From Megaleporinus macrocephalus (lineage: Eukaryota > Chordata > Actinopteri > Characiformes > Anostomidae): a DNA stretch of 64,000 nt. Within the stretch, counting starts at the first letter, position 1. The number at the start of each line of letters is the position of its first letter. The DNA is taken from NCBI GenBank assembly GCA_021613375.1, contig CM038702.1:23337849-23401848 (forward strand), read 5' to 3'. Under the pieces are notes generated by a model that was given only the letters and a program-made list of their open reading frames with translations, was not told where the DNA came from and ran no database searches. The translations under genes and the position numbers were made by a program. Shown piece by piece: positions 26,041 through 37,332 of the stretch.

Positions 26041-27783
26041 AAATAATCTCAAGAAAAGATGCTAAACCTAGGGGGATACCATTGAGGGCACACCTTCATT
26101 ACCTTTAGTTAGAGAACCTGATTGTACATTATTCTATTGAAATTATTTTCAAGCTATAAGTTGTATTGACTGTGTGCTACATTGTTTTATTTAGAAATAT
26201 GCTAGGCAGCTTTATATAATACGGTAATTGACTCTATAACCATAAACTATAATATAATATTGTGCATCAGCAAGTCCAAAACAATAAATAAACAAAAACA
26301 ATGGCACCCATCTCTCTTCCTCTCTCTCTCCCTTTCCAATAGATATGCCATAGGCATGGTTAAAAGTCTGAGACAATTTTTGGCTGTGGAGCAGAGATGT
26401 GCAGTGTGTGCATGTGTGTGTATGTGTGCATGTGTGTGTGTGGAATAGAGTAGAACGAGCTGAAATTACTCGCTTGACTTGGAATGTGATTAGATTCCTG
26501 ATGCTGCCAGCCATGCCTCATTTATAATTAGGTGTGTGTGTGTGAGTGTGTGTGTGTGTGTGTGTGAGAGAGAGATTAGTCCTGTGACATCATATAGGGG
26601 ACCGGTGTCTGGGTCCCTGAACAGATAAGAAATGGGGAGGTGCACACACATACACACACACCCCTCTGGGCAGTGGCATCCGGCTACCGGCACAACTCCG
26701 CATCAAATAGGTTTTTTGCACACACGCACATGCATGCACACATACACACCATGATGCAAATTTAGCTACCATGACTGTGCACCCACGTTTCTGGAGGAAC
26801 ATATGAGTATATATCTATACATTCTTTCCTTACTCATGAACAGTCATTATGAAGCTATATTATAAATGTTGACACATGGATTAATTTTTATGAAAGAAAA
26901 GAGGGTGTGTATAGAGGTCTTCAAAAAACAATCAAATAACAACCCAAAGATACTCAATAACAGTAATATGGAAGTCACCACATCTGGAGGTAAGGTGCTT
27001 TTGTTTATGCTTGAATTTCTTCGTGTTGTTGTTTAACCTGGAATAACAAAAATAATTAAAAAAAAACTTTAGCAACCACCTGGGATGCTGTAGAAACAGT
27101 CTTAGCCATGGCCTAGCAACACCTTTTCTGTATAATTAGGCTTACATTATCATAGTGACAAATTTCCTGTCCTAAAGTTAGTTAGCTGCAACCATTCTCA
27201 AAGTTAAGCACCAAATCCTGCAAATGTTCTGTAAAGCTCATCTAATCCTGAAAGGCTGAAGGTAAGAAAGAATTGTCAACTGTACTTTACTCAAAGAACA
27301 AATACATTAGCGTATGATGATAAAACCTTAAAACAAAGAAAGAATTAAATAAAATCAAACTACACATGCCGAACATGTCACCCAGCACATCCACGGGCTC
27401 AGTCTGTTCAGTGAAATAGGCATGGCATTTGGACCAATCATCTGTCATAAGGTCTCAGAATCAACGCCACAGCGATTAGAAGTGTAGTGCACACCTTGTC
27501 CACAAACTCAAACTGCAGTGTCCTTTTGGCCAAAAATACGGCACTAGCGACGGACGGTCAGTCAAATGTAATATGAGGATTAATCATTCATACATTCATT
27601 GCATGAAAAAATAAATAATAAATAAATATTTTCTTTGCTATCCAAAGAAACACCTGTATATTCATTTTCCACTATATTTACAAGGAGCAGCTGCTGTTCT
27701 TATTGTAAAAATTTTGAGATGAAAAAATCCTCTGTTTCTATCAGCTTACATTAAAAAATAAATACATTTTATATGGGTGTCTA
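26041..27783. other. Mostly unique non-coding stretch with TG tracts
   Basis: TG tracts occur at about 26400-26442 and 26531-26568, and CA at about 26642-26662. The unique blocks between them (about 26443-26530 and 26570-26640) may be conserved. Positions 27068-27127 are an inverted fragment of the GTTGCTA minisatellite type. Confidence 0.45.
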
Positions 27784-28518
27784 TACACCAATCATCTACA
27801 ACGTTAAAACCACATCCTTGTATCTAAACACACTTACCATATAGGAGCACTTGTAGGTGTACAGTTAAAGACTGTTTATTTATATTCTTTATTAGCCATT
27901 TTTCACCACATTATTTAATGATCAAGACCCCCAAAGGACCACCACAGAGCAGGTACCATTAATGCAGCGGATCGTTTTCAGCACTGCAGGGACACTGACA
28001 TGGTGGTGGGGTGTTTGTTCGTGTTGTGCTGGTATGAGTGGATCAGACACAGCAGTACTGCTGGAGTTTTTAAACACTGTGTCCAATCAATGTCCACACA
28101 GTTATTAGACACACCTACCTTGCTGGTCCACCTTGTAAATGTAAAGTCAGAGATGATAGCTCATCTGTTGCTGCGCAGTTTGTGCTGGCCATCCTCTAAT
28201 CCTTTATCAGTGGTCACAGGATGTTGCTCACAGGACACTGTTGGCTGGACTATTCTCAGTTCAGCAGTCCAGTTTAAAAACTCCAGCAGCACTGCTGTTT
28301 CTGATCCACTCTTACCAGTGCAACACACACTCATACACCACCACCATGTCAGTGTCAATGCAGTGCTGAGAATGATCCGTCTCCCTAATAGTACCTACCC
28401 TGTGGGAGTCCTGTAATTGTTGCACTGCCAAGTGTTCCTATATGGTAAGTGGAGCTGATAAAACAGACAGTGTGTGTAGATATAAGTAGGTAGTTTTAAC
28501 GTTATGGCTTGTTGGTGT

Positions 28519-28519
<1 letters not shown>
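27784..28519. mobile_element. Foldback element, copy B (most complete)
   Basis: Terminal inverted repeats are at 27784-27811 and 28492-28519 and match at 21 of 28 positions around a shared 'aacgttaaaac' core. Inward, 'cttaccatataggagcactt' (27833-27852) is mirrored at 28430-28449 with one mismatch. The arm containing 'gagtggatcagacacagcag' (about 28037-28056) is mirrored at about 28297-28316. The arms therefore account for most of the 736 bp, with an unpaired centre of about 200 bp. There is no transposase, so it is inferred to be a non-autonomous DNA transposon. The 138-residue frame across it is incidental. Confidence 0.85.

Positions 28520-28521
<2 letters not shown>

Positions 28522-28600
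<79 letters not shown>
28522..28600 (+). repeat. (TA)n microsatellite abutting foldback element
   Basis: 79 bp of TA dinucleotide begins within three bases of the right terminus of foldback copy B. Confidence 0.97.
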
Positions 28601-28603
<3 letters not shown>

Positions 28604-28738
28604 TCTCAAGATCTACTGTCAAAACAAAAACATAAAATCAGTGGACATCTGATTAGCTCAACTGAAGAACTCATACTGCTGCCAAAACACACTCTTTTAC
28701 AGCTCAAGATTGTGGACCTAATAAAAAAAAGAACTTAA

Positions 28739-28739
<1 letters not shown>

Positions 28740-28770
<31 letters not shown>
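28740..28770 (+). repeat. (TG)n microsatellite
   Basis: About 30 bp of pure TG. Confidence 0.95.
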
Positions 28771-28774
<4 letters not shown>

Positions 28775-28839
28775 GTGCACATGAATGTTTCACCAGCCAT
28801 AAGGTCTCCTTCCTCTGAGAGCCAAACACAATCGTGTAG

Positions 28840-29130
28840 CAGCTGATACTTCCTGCTCGCATAATTAACCAAGTTAATTAAGGCCTTAATTGGCCGGTGG
28901 TGTGACCGGGGTGGGCACTAATCCGCTAGAGCAGCTCCTATAGGCTCCTAAATTAAGTTAGCCCCTCTCAGATTGCCCTGATTAAGGCTGGTCTATATGC
29001 TGGCGCTGAATCCGAGCGTTCTTCAGGGAAATACTGGGGCCGCGCATCAAATTAAAACTCTGACTTATGCTCATTAAGAAAACAAGGCGAAGGAACAGTT
29101 GAGAAAAGTTGGTTATGGATACAGTGGCAG
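28840..29130. promoter_or_regulatory. Candidate conserved enhancer-like block
   Basis: Compact unique sequence with several TAATTA/TTAATTAA homeodomain cores. They include a perfect 16-bp palindrome, AATTAAGGCCTTAATT, at 28876-28891. The block also has higher GC and a few CpGs, unlike its AT-rich or simple-repeat surroundings. The lack of any repeat signature and the dense sites suggest a developmental regulatory element. This is inference, not an alignment result. Confidence 0.35.
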
Positions 29131-29873
29131 CTTTAAAGGGCAAAGCTCTACAAGTTCTTGAGGAAGGGTCCGGTTTAGAAGGCCGAACACAAGCTCGTTA
29201 TGGTCTGAAACAGGAGCTTGTTAGCTTAATGCTGTGATAATGACGCCGTTTGATATCAGTTACATCATAGATTGATGGGGCGCTAATGGATGGTGATGAA
29301 CAAGATGGACACATGTGATACACACAGCCGAGTGGATGTACTGAGAGATAGAAAGAGAGTGAGTTAGGCGCTAATAGACAGGGAAATTATGATGATATGT
29401 TATCGTTATCATTATAAATTACGCCATGATATGCTTTCAAACAATAAAACACTAATAAACATCATGGCTGTGATTTATTCACAGTATGAGAATTCATGTG
29501 CTGTGATATTATTTAGAAGCACATAACCATGAGCGTTCTTTTATGCAACAATTTAGCAAGAGAACGACTAAATAAATAAACGTCTCAAACATTGTTTCAA
29601 ATATGTTTTATTATTGGCATTTTATTCCATAAAAAAGTACTTCCATCAGCTTAGGGTGAAATAACCATCACTGGTAATTAACAACCTGTGATAAACAGAA
29701 TGATACAGGTGTGAAAGAGTAAAACGTGCTGTTATCAGAGATTACAACATGAGTACGGTGCTTTTCGGTAACAATTCTGTTCCATCACCTAACAGACACT
29801 CATGCTGGCTGACATTGTGCCATGTGATAGCGGGTAGCGAGAGGCCTGTCCACTCAGTGAGAATGCAGTGAAG
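29131..29873. other. Unique non-coding stretch
   Basis: No gene recognised; it continues the non-repetitive texture of the preceding block up to the Tc1-like insertion. Confidence 0.5.
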
Positions 29874-29875
29874 TA

Positions 29876-30839
29876 CAGTGCCTTGCAAAAGTATTCGGCC
29901 CCCTTGAACTTTTCAACCTTTTGCTTTAAACATAAAGATATGAATTTTTTTGTAAAGAATCAACAACGAGTGGGACACAATCGCAAAGTGGACCAAAATT
30001 TATTGGATATTTTAAACTTTTTTTAAAAATAAAAAAATGAAAAGTGGGGCGCGCTAAATTATTCAGCCCCCTTGCGTTAATACTTTGTAGCGCCACCTTT
30101 TGCTTCGATTACAGCTGCAAGTCTCTATCAGTGTTGCACATGGAGAGACTGAAATTTTTGCCCATTCTTCCTTGCAAAACAGCTCGAGCTCAGTGAGGTG
30201 GAAGGAGAGCGTTTGTGAACAGCAGTTTTCAGCTCTTTCCACAGATTCTGGATTGGATTCAGGTCTGGACTTTGACTTGGCCATTCTAACACCTGGATAT
30301 GTTTATTTGTTCCATTACACTGTAGATTTTGCTTTATGTTTTGGATCATTGTCTTGTTGGAAGATAAATCTCCATCCCAGTCTCACATCTTTTGCAGACT
30401 TCAACAGGTTTTCTTCCAGAATGCTCCTGTATTTGGCTCCATCCATCTTCCCATCAATTTTAACCATCTTCCCTGTCCCTGCTGAAGAAAAGCAGGCCCA
30501 AACCATGATGCTGCCACCACCATGTTTGACAGTGGGGATGGCGTGTTCATGGTGATGAGCTGTGCTGCTTTTACGCCAAACATAATGTTTTGCATTGTGG
30601 CCAAAAAGTTGGATTTTGGTTTCATCTGACCAGAGCATCTTCTTCCACATGTTTGGTGTGTCTCCCAGATGGCTTGTGGCAAACTTTAAACAAGACTTTT
30701 TATGGATATCTTTGAGAAATGGCTTTCTTCTTGTCACTCCATAAAGGCCAGATTTGTGCAGTGTACGACTGACTGTTGTCCTATGGACAGATTCTCCCAC
30801 CTGCAGTTCATCAGAGTGGAATACTTTTGCAAGGCACTG
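29876..30839 (-). mobile_element. Internally deleted Tc1-like transposon with intact ends
   Basis: Terminal inverted repeats begin CAGTGCCTTGCAAAAGTATT at 29876 and end with the exact complement at 30839. They are flanked by TA at 29874-29875 and 30840-30841, the expected target duplication. Total length is 964 bp against about 1.6 kb for complete fish Tc1 elements. The missing part is the 5' third of the transposase and its leader, since codons for the mid-protein start only about 40 bp from the right terminus. Intact ends imply it could once have been mobilised in trans. Confidence 0.93.
30063..30800 (-). pseudogene. Tc1-like transposase fragment (DD34E family), broken
   Basis: Transposase would cut and join the element ends using a DDE catalytic triad. 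Starting at 30800, the open part has 'WSDETK' (first Asp at residue 59) and '[10 protein letters not shown]' (second Asp at residue 150). It then stops. The next part continues in another frame (within 30349-30128) with '[15 protein letters not shown]', and the C-terminus ('[15 protein letters not shown]') lies in a further frame within 30284-30063. There are thus two frameshifts. The paired-like DNA-binding N-terminus is absent. At the position where the family has the catalytic Glu this copy reads Gln (codon 30250-30248). Confidence 0.92.
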
Positions 30840-31099
30840 TATGTGGTCCTGTACTACGGCAATGGATGGGCAATAACATCACTGGTGAATGGCCCCATGT
30901 ACACTGCTTTTCAACCAGATCACATCACAGAAATGTGGTCCTTATATCTATGCTAATGTTAAATTCTGCTAGCCCTTCTATGGATTTTTAATAATATGTT
31001 AGTGTGAATTTAATGTTAGATCCCATTATCACTTTTGGCCAGGGTAAACTAAACAAAGTCATTTGAAGCTTACTAAAGACATTACACATGATGTGTTTG

Positions 31100-31340
31100 A
31101 TGCTTCTAATAGAGTTGTTGGCTGGAGGTTACAGAACCAGCTTTCGATCCGAAAGGATGCCAGTTCAATCCTAACCCCCAACTGCTCCGTGGTTGCTGTG
31201 AATAGGGCTGCCCAGTGAGTGTGCTCACAGCCCCTAGTGTGTCGGTTCACTAGTGTGTATATGTGGGTGTTTCACTGCACAGATGGGTTAAATACGGAGG
31301 TCAAATTCTGCTGTGTGCAAACACATGTGGCAACTAATTC
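31100..31340 (+). repeat. tRNA-derived SINE
   Basis: The head contains 'ctttcgatccgaaaggatg' then 'ccagttcaatcct', a degenerate B box of a tRNA-like promoter. It is followed by a body with 'cccccaactgctccgtgg', 'gctcacagcccctagtgtgt' and 'gatgggttaaatacgga', which is the layout of a family common in fish. It appears to lack part of the segment between the tRNA head and body. Confidence 0.75.
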
Positions 31341-32239
31341 TAAATGTTCTAATGTTTCACTTTACAGCAATTTTACAGCGACTTAGGAAAGAGCCCTGAA
31401 AGAGCTGCTACTGCTGCCACTGTTTTCTAGGATCCTGGAACATCTAGAGTCTTTTTCTCACAAACCACATTAGTATTTGATTAGTATCTCTGTTATTATT
31501 AGAAATCACAATATGATTGGTTTATTCTACTAGCATTTCTGAATTCTGCTGGTGGTTAATCTAACAAGCAAGGCCCTCAGTCCAGCTCCAGAAGCCTTAA
31601 CCATTGCAAATGCTACATTTGATAAGTAATATGGGTTTTCCAGTTTAAAATGCTACACTATTAAACTGGACTTTGATGTTATAGCTAAACGAATCTAGGC
31701 AGGTTGGAAAATACAATGACAATGACAAAAGAACTATGTGACTAGTAATTGCACCTGCTGTACCCTAACTGTGTGACCTTTCAAACACATACACACTAAA
31801 CATCATTCAAAATAAATAACACAATCTAAATTTGCATGTTTTGCATATTGTGTGCATATTGTGTACAGCAACAGTGTCAAGTACTGCAATGTTATATTGT
31901 TGCTGTATTAGCTCACTCCTAGACTGAAGATACAGTCTGATACTTAGAAGCAGAAGGTTTATAGTGGAGTGAAATCATTTATCAAATTGGAAAATCTGGC
32001 TTTTGACAGAGCCATTAATGATAGGAGCAGAATTGGCCCTCTGTTCAAGACAACATTGACCAGCTAATGGACATTAACCCTTGTCTGCCTGCATGTGTGT
32101 GTGTACCAGTAAGAGATCCTTTCAGACCCGTTTTCCATTCCTTCCTATTCGGCTCACACTCTTTCACCACTGTGTGTGTGAATTTGCGTTCAAGTGTACA
32201 CAAGTAGGGTTGTGCAGAAACGTAGATTTTCTGGTGTGC

Positions 32240-32276
<37 letters not shown>

Positions 32277-32420
32277 TGGGGGGAGTGAATGTAAGAACAT
32301 GGCAGGTGAAAGCCACTGAGGGCTTAAATCAAAGTCCCATAATCCAGTCTTTGTTGCCACGGCGATAAACAGTCGACTTCAGTGTTGAGCAGGAGTTTGT
32401 AAGACTTTCTTTGTTACACT

Positions 32421-32456
<36 letters not shown>

Positions 32457-32704
32457 CACGCAAAACTAAATTGACTCACTCACGATTAAAGCAGCCAATA
32501 GACAGAGTTTCAAAAGAGAAATGAGTGTCATTTAATGTTGCTGCACATTGAAACTCACACACACACACACACACAGGAATGTCCTTCGAATACTTCTAAT
32601 ACTGATACCTGTATAAAGATCCCTAAATAACAGTTTATTTAATACCTTTTTTCATTTGTATACACAAATATATTTTGAGATCTATATTAAAAATTGTTTT
32701 GCAA
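31341..32704. other. Unique non-coding stretch with TG/CA tracts
   Basis: No gene recognised. TG tracts lie at about 32243-32275 and 32423-32455, and a CA tract at about 32557-32576. Confidence 0.5.
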
Positions 32705-33015
32705 AAAGTGAATGAGATGTTGTGGTTAGAGCGGGTTGTGTTGGTATGAGTGGATCAGACACATCAGTGCTGCTGGAGTCTTTAAACACTGTGTCCTCTC
32801 TAATAGACATGTCAATCATGTTGGTTCACCTTGTAGATGTAAAGTCAGAGATAATGGCTCATCTGCTGCTGGATAAAATGGGTCTAACAAAGTGTGCAGA
32901 GAATCAGATGGACTATAGTCTGTAAGTGTAGAAGTGCTCCTGTATGTTCAGTGGAGCTGGTAAAATGGACAAGCGCACATGCAGGAAGGTAGTTGTAATG
33001 GTATGCCTGATTGTT
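32705..33015. mobile_element. Foldback element, copy C (one arm lost)
   Basis: Has the left arm core 'gagtggatcagacacatcag' and the centre ('ccttgtagatgtaaagtcag', about 32830). It then jumps to the far right outer region ('tcagtggagctggtaaaatg', and a 'gtagttgtaatggtatgcct' terminus). The right inner arm is missing, consistent with loss of the palindrome's second half. Confidence 0.75.
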
Positions 33016-33457
33016 GCATTATATATTATAAAGCCAGAGTAGCATTAGTGGTATTGCAAGGGTCATCAGTAAAACTTGTCAGTTATTATTAATTGTATAT
33101 TATCAAAGCCTTAGCTTTGTCAAAAATCTAATTAAACTGATTGTTTTACTTTTATTACTATAGCATTTATCCTATTTTAAATGTTCCAGTCATAGCATCA
33201 TACCCAACAATCTCCCTGTGCATACACCAACTGAAACATGTCATGTCTAACTACACATATATACATTATATTTTTATTTAGTATCACATCACTCGGTGGA
33301 ATTGAGAGAATTAACTCGATACCTTAAAAATACAGAATTTCAGTGTGCAGCTCTACACACACATGCATATAGAGTATATTGTAAGATTTCAGTGCTTTCC
33401 AAAACATGTGCAAAATATAACCAAAAATATTTCACTTTTTGCCCATAGAGTGCCTAA

Positions 33458-33489
<32 letters not shown>

Positions 33490-33677
33490 TGTGACTGAAA
33501 ATGTGAAAATGTCTGTTTTTTATTCCATTCTTCTTAAAACATGCAAGAGGCACCTCAAAAACGGCCTTCCTTTTCACACCTGCACACACACACACACACA
33601 CACATCAGGGCTGATGTCAGTTTGTGGTCTAATAAAGCCACTCCGTGTGACTGAATGAGCATGGAGGCCTCTATATT

Positions 33678-33729
<52 letters not shown>

Positions 33730-33860
33730 GGGCTACTGGGAGCAGGAAACCCTACTTAACTGTCACCTTAAGTTCTGATTGCCCTGTAGTGCTTTTGGAG
33801 TACCAGGAGTCAGACAGAGAGACAGACAGATAGACATACACACCCGTTCACACACGCACA

Positions 33861-33901
<41 letters not shown>

Positions 33902-35324
33902 TTTCACAGACTGTGAAAGTAATCTGACTTTTTTCAAACTTTGGGCCATATCATATGATCACATAATTTAAACTCATAATAAAGGAAATGTATTTTCACA
34001 CTATATTAAAAAAAATACAAAATATCATTGAAATGAATGAAAAATAATAATTAATAATTAATAGTAAAAACGAACCAGTAAATTTGACAGGATCACATCT
34101 GTTATAACTTACCGGTTATATTTAAGCTACTAATCAGGTAAGAATTAAGTGTATATCGAGTGTATATTGGTTCAGAGGAAGATAGAGTGAGTAAGAGAGA
34201 AAGAGAGAGGTGAAACTATTAATAAGTTAATAGATGACATGCAGATTAAGTAAAATGTTCCACATTTGCTCTGTGCAGTTAAATGTCTTCGTCGTCCTCG
34301 CCTTCTCCTCTAAGCTCGCTATTTTACGGTTTTCTTTCAACAATTCCTACAGTCACCTAATGATCCCTCTCTCTCTCACACACACTCGCTTAGACTGGTC
34401 GAGCCACATATCTTGGCCATTCTCTCCGCACGACGCTGTTAAAAATGCTCAAAGCTAAAGAACAGTGAAAAAAGGCACGAAGACGACGATTACTTAATTC
34501 TGTCTTTCATCATCCTTTCATCACACTTGAAGCGGAATTTCCCCCGAAAAGGTGTGAAGAAACAGCTCATCACAGGAAAAAAGTGCAATAGTCATCTTTT
34601 TAGTCCCGGTCTAATATTTCTGAAGAGGGTAGACCATGTGGATGGAGAATGTGCATTTTATTTCACTCCAAGGAGGAGTGTGGTAGAGTGATTTCTACAG
34701 GAATGGATCTATTAATGCTCCGCCCACAAATGTGTTCTTTTAACACTCTTACAAACAGTGTGGTTATTTGCACCCCACACTTTAGATTTGTGTCATTAAG
34801 GAGCCTGGACAGACTCACACATACCCATTATCCACTGTATAAAAAATCATGACCTAAGGAGCAAAGGAAATGCTCCAAAATAGCTTCCACTGATTTACAT
34901 TAAAGGTAAAGAATGTGTTTGGCCTTTTTTAGATTTTGGAGATTCTTGTTTTTTCTCTTAGAACAGTGATGACATACTGTGAAGAGTCCAAACAAATGAG
35001 AGTTGTAATGTGGATAGTTACTAAGTTCAGGAGTACATATTACTAAAGCTATTAAATAAGCTGCACTAATTAGTTTCTCTGCGGAGCTAAATATCTACTA
35101 CATATTTTCACAGACCATAAATATAAACAAACCCAGGCTTAAACACTATATACAGCTATCTGTTGTGACTTGTGATAATCACCTCCTGTAATAATCATAC
35201 TATAAACATGAAGCTATAACATCCACACCTCCTAAACTGATACTGTTGTCACAGAAATCATTGTTTCATTAAAAAGCTGCATATTCAGAATAAACAGACA
35301 ATGGCAGCAAGTTTTATTTAGTTC
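33016..35324. other. Non-coding stretch with CA tracts
   Basis: CA tracts at 33583-33604, 33687-33727 and about 33850-33898, plus a short (AAAT)n at about 33464-33490. The rest is unique, AT-rich and without a recognised gene. Confidence 0.55.
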
Positions 35325-35437
35325 AACTGAAAACACAGCATTATGTATCAATGCTACAGTCTAACCTTAGATAACCTCTCTATAGCTCTCTATAACGTTA
35401 GCTTGATTACACAACCAAATATAACTTCACCTAATGC
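35325..35437 (+). repeat. Local duplication, copy 1 (partner 36195-36429)
   Basis: Starts 'aactgaaaacacagcattat' and ends around 'acacaaccaaatataac'. It matches 36195-36260 and 36385-36429 with very few differences but lacks the intervening roughly 120 bp. The near-identity suggests a recent event. Confidence 0.85.
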
Positions 35438-36194
35438 TATTAGATGTATTTAGATATTTCATATATTTACACATTTAGATATGTATTTAGATATTTCATC
35501 TAAAAATGCAAACAGTCAGCACAAGCTGGCATTGTCTTTTCATGGTTGTGTGTGCATAGTTATTAGCTAAGATTGAGAAAAACCAGTCCAGGTGTAGGAG
35601 TTTTTTTGTGGTGTAACTGAGGTAACGCAAGCATGGTGGTGACATCACAGTTGTTTCCAACCTGCCATGTTTCCACTAACTGCAAGCGGTACTGGCACCA
35701 GGACTGCCACTTTAAGTGGACATGATTATGGTAGGACAGAATTTCGAATTTAATTGTTGTGGACAGAGGGGGTCGCAATAATCAAAGATGGAAAAGTAGT
35801 AAAACTCTGATACACAAAACTCAGAGCTCATAACCAAAACAAATCTAAAATAATTAATAATACCAAACCTAACTTTAACATGTTTTTAACATCCCTCTCT
35901 GGAAAACCGTCTGTAGTTATTGTATTTCTGCATGTTTTATAGTGTACGTGGTCATTTTCAAGTGTCCATGTGCCTCTCCAGTCCATACACGTTGGTGAAA
36001 GAGGCTTTCAATCCTTTGCAGACTCTTAGCCATAGTTAATTCTGGGCAATTATAATGTGCAAATGTATTTGTATATTCATTAATTAAATAATATTTTAGT
36101 ACTGAAAATACAATTGAACAGTCATTTTGTGATGGGCCAGTAACAAAAGTGTGTGGGCCTATGTCAGCTGGACCCAGTCATACCACTCAAGCAT
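35438..36194. other. Spacer between local duplicates, possible repeat
   Basis: Positions about 35575-35775 contain words ('ggtactggcaccaggactgc', 'taactgaggtaacgc') that look like a dispersed fish repeat, but the family could not be named. The 71-residue minus frame through it is not recognised. Confidence 0.35.
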
Positions 36195-36429
36195 AAACTG
36201 AAAACACAGCATTATGTATCAATGCTACAGTCTATCCTTAGATAACCTATCGTTAGTTTCTGTTGCCATGCTGAATATTCTCATTCGCTCTAAGGGAAAG
36301 ATGTAGAACATTATGTTTACAGTGCTATGCTACCAAGCTGTACTATGTTTATGTAGCTAATAGACAGGTTAAAGACAACAATGCTAACGTTAGCTTGATT
36401 ACACAACCAAATATAACTACACCTAATGT
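36195..36429 (+). repeat. Local duplication, copy 2 (longer form)
   Basis: Same start and end as copy 1 but retains about 120 bp in the middle (about 36262-36384, 'gccatgctgaatattctcat' onwards). Either copy 1 suffered an internal deletion or copy 2 gained an insertion. Confidence 0.85.
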
Positions 36430-36637
36430 GCTCTAACTGTAGACCCTGAACGCATTGATGGGTGGAATGAAAGACGATCTCTCTCTTCTGCTAAAAAAAA
36501 CTCATGAATGTTATTTGAGCTTATCTAAAAGACTGTAGATCCTCACAATATGACATCTCTGTTACATGCTAACTGTGATCTATTAGCAGTAAATACATCT
36601 GTTATCCTGATATGTTATACTGAAACAAGATGTCTAA

Positions 36638-37125
36638 AGAGAGAGAGAGAGAGAGAGAGAGACGGGGGAGAGAGAATGGGAATGAAAGTGAAACACAGAA
36701 AAAGAGATAGAAAGAGGGACTGATGACAGAGTGAGACAGCAAGAGAGAAAGAGAGAGGCAACGAAGGAGAGAAGAATTGAGAGAGACTATGAAAAAGGCA
36801 TCATTTCCCACTAAAAACATTCTTCTCTCATTCCAAACCAACCCAAATAATCCACTAATCCTATTTATAACTAGTATTAGAGGAATCTCTCACCCTCTCT
36901 CTCTCTCGTTCCCTCTCTCACCCTCTCTCTCTCTCTTATTCTCTCTCTCTCTCGTTCCCTCTCTCACCCTCTCTCTCTTATTCTCTCTCTCTCTCTTTGC
37001 AACTGAACATATCAATATGCTTCACTGAGATATAGGCCAGCATTTCGTCTCTCTCTCTCGCGCTCTCTCTCTCTCTGTATCTCTCTCTCTCTCTCTTTAT
37101 ATCTTGTTCTCTCTCTCTGCCTCTC
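36638..37125. repeat. GA tract and CT-rich low-complexity region
   Basis: GA at 36641-36663 is followed by a purine-rich stretch to about 36790. After about 100 bp of unique DNA come CT tracts from about 36890 to 37125, interrupted near 37000. The frames here are low-complexity translations. Confidence 0.85.
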
Positions 37126-37259
37126 TTTTTTCATCATCAGTGCATACTCAGTTTGGATATAAGTGTGTGTGAATTTGACAAGTTAAACGCTAAGGATTCC
37201 ACAGGTTTAAGATATTTTTATTACAAACTTTAAATATGGATATGGTAGAGTATCCATGT

Positions 37260-37332
37260 CCAATATAAACCCCAATATAAACCCCAATATAAATCCCAAT
37301 ATAAATCCTAATATAAACCCTGATATAAATAA
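37260..37332 (+). repeat. 12-bp minisatellite, six units
   Basis: Six consecutive variants of 'ccaatataaacc'; the units differ by C/T at a few positions. Surrounding sequence is unique. Confidence 0.9.

Noticed and set aside
28000..28416. 138-residue plus-strand frame
   Set aside because: Lies across the foldback element; other copies of the element do not preserve the frame.
30100..30555. 151-residue plus-strand frame
   Set aside because: It is the complement of the Tc1-like transposase remnant, whose minus-strand reading has recognisable catalytic motifs.
31100..31180. Possible tRNA gene
   Set aside because: The tRNA-like head is degenerate and is followed by a SINE body, so it is a SINE promoter, not a functional tRNA.
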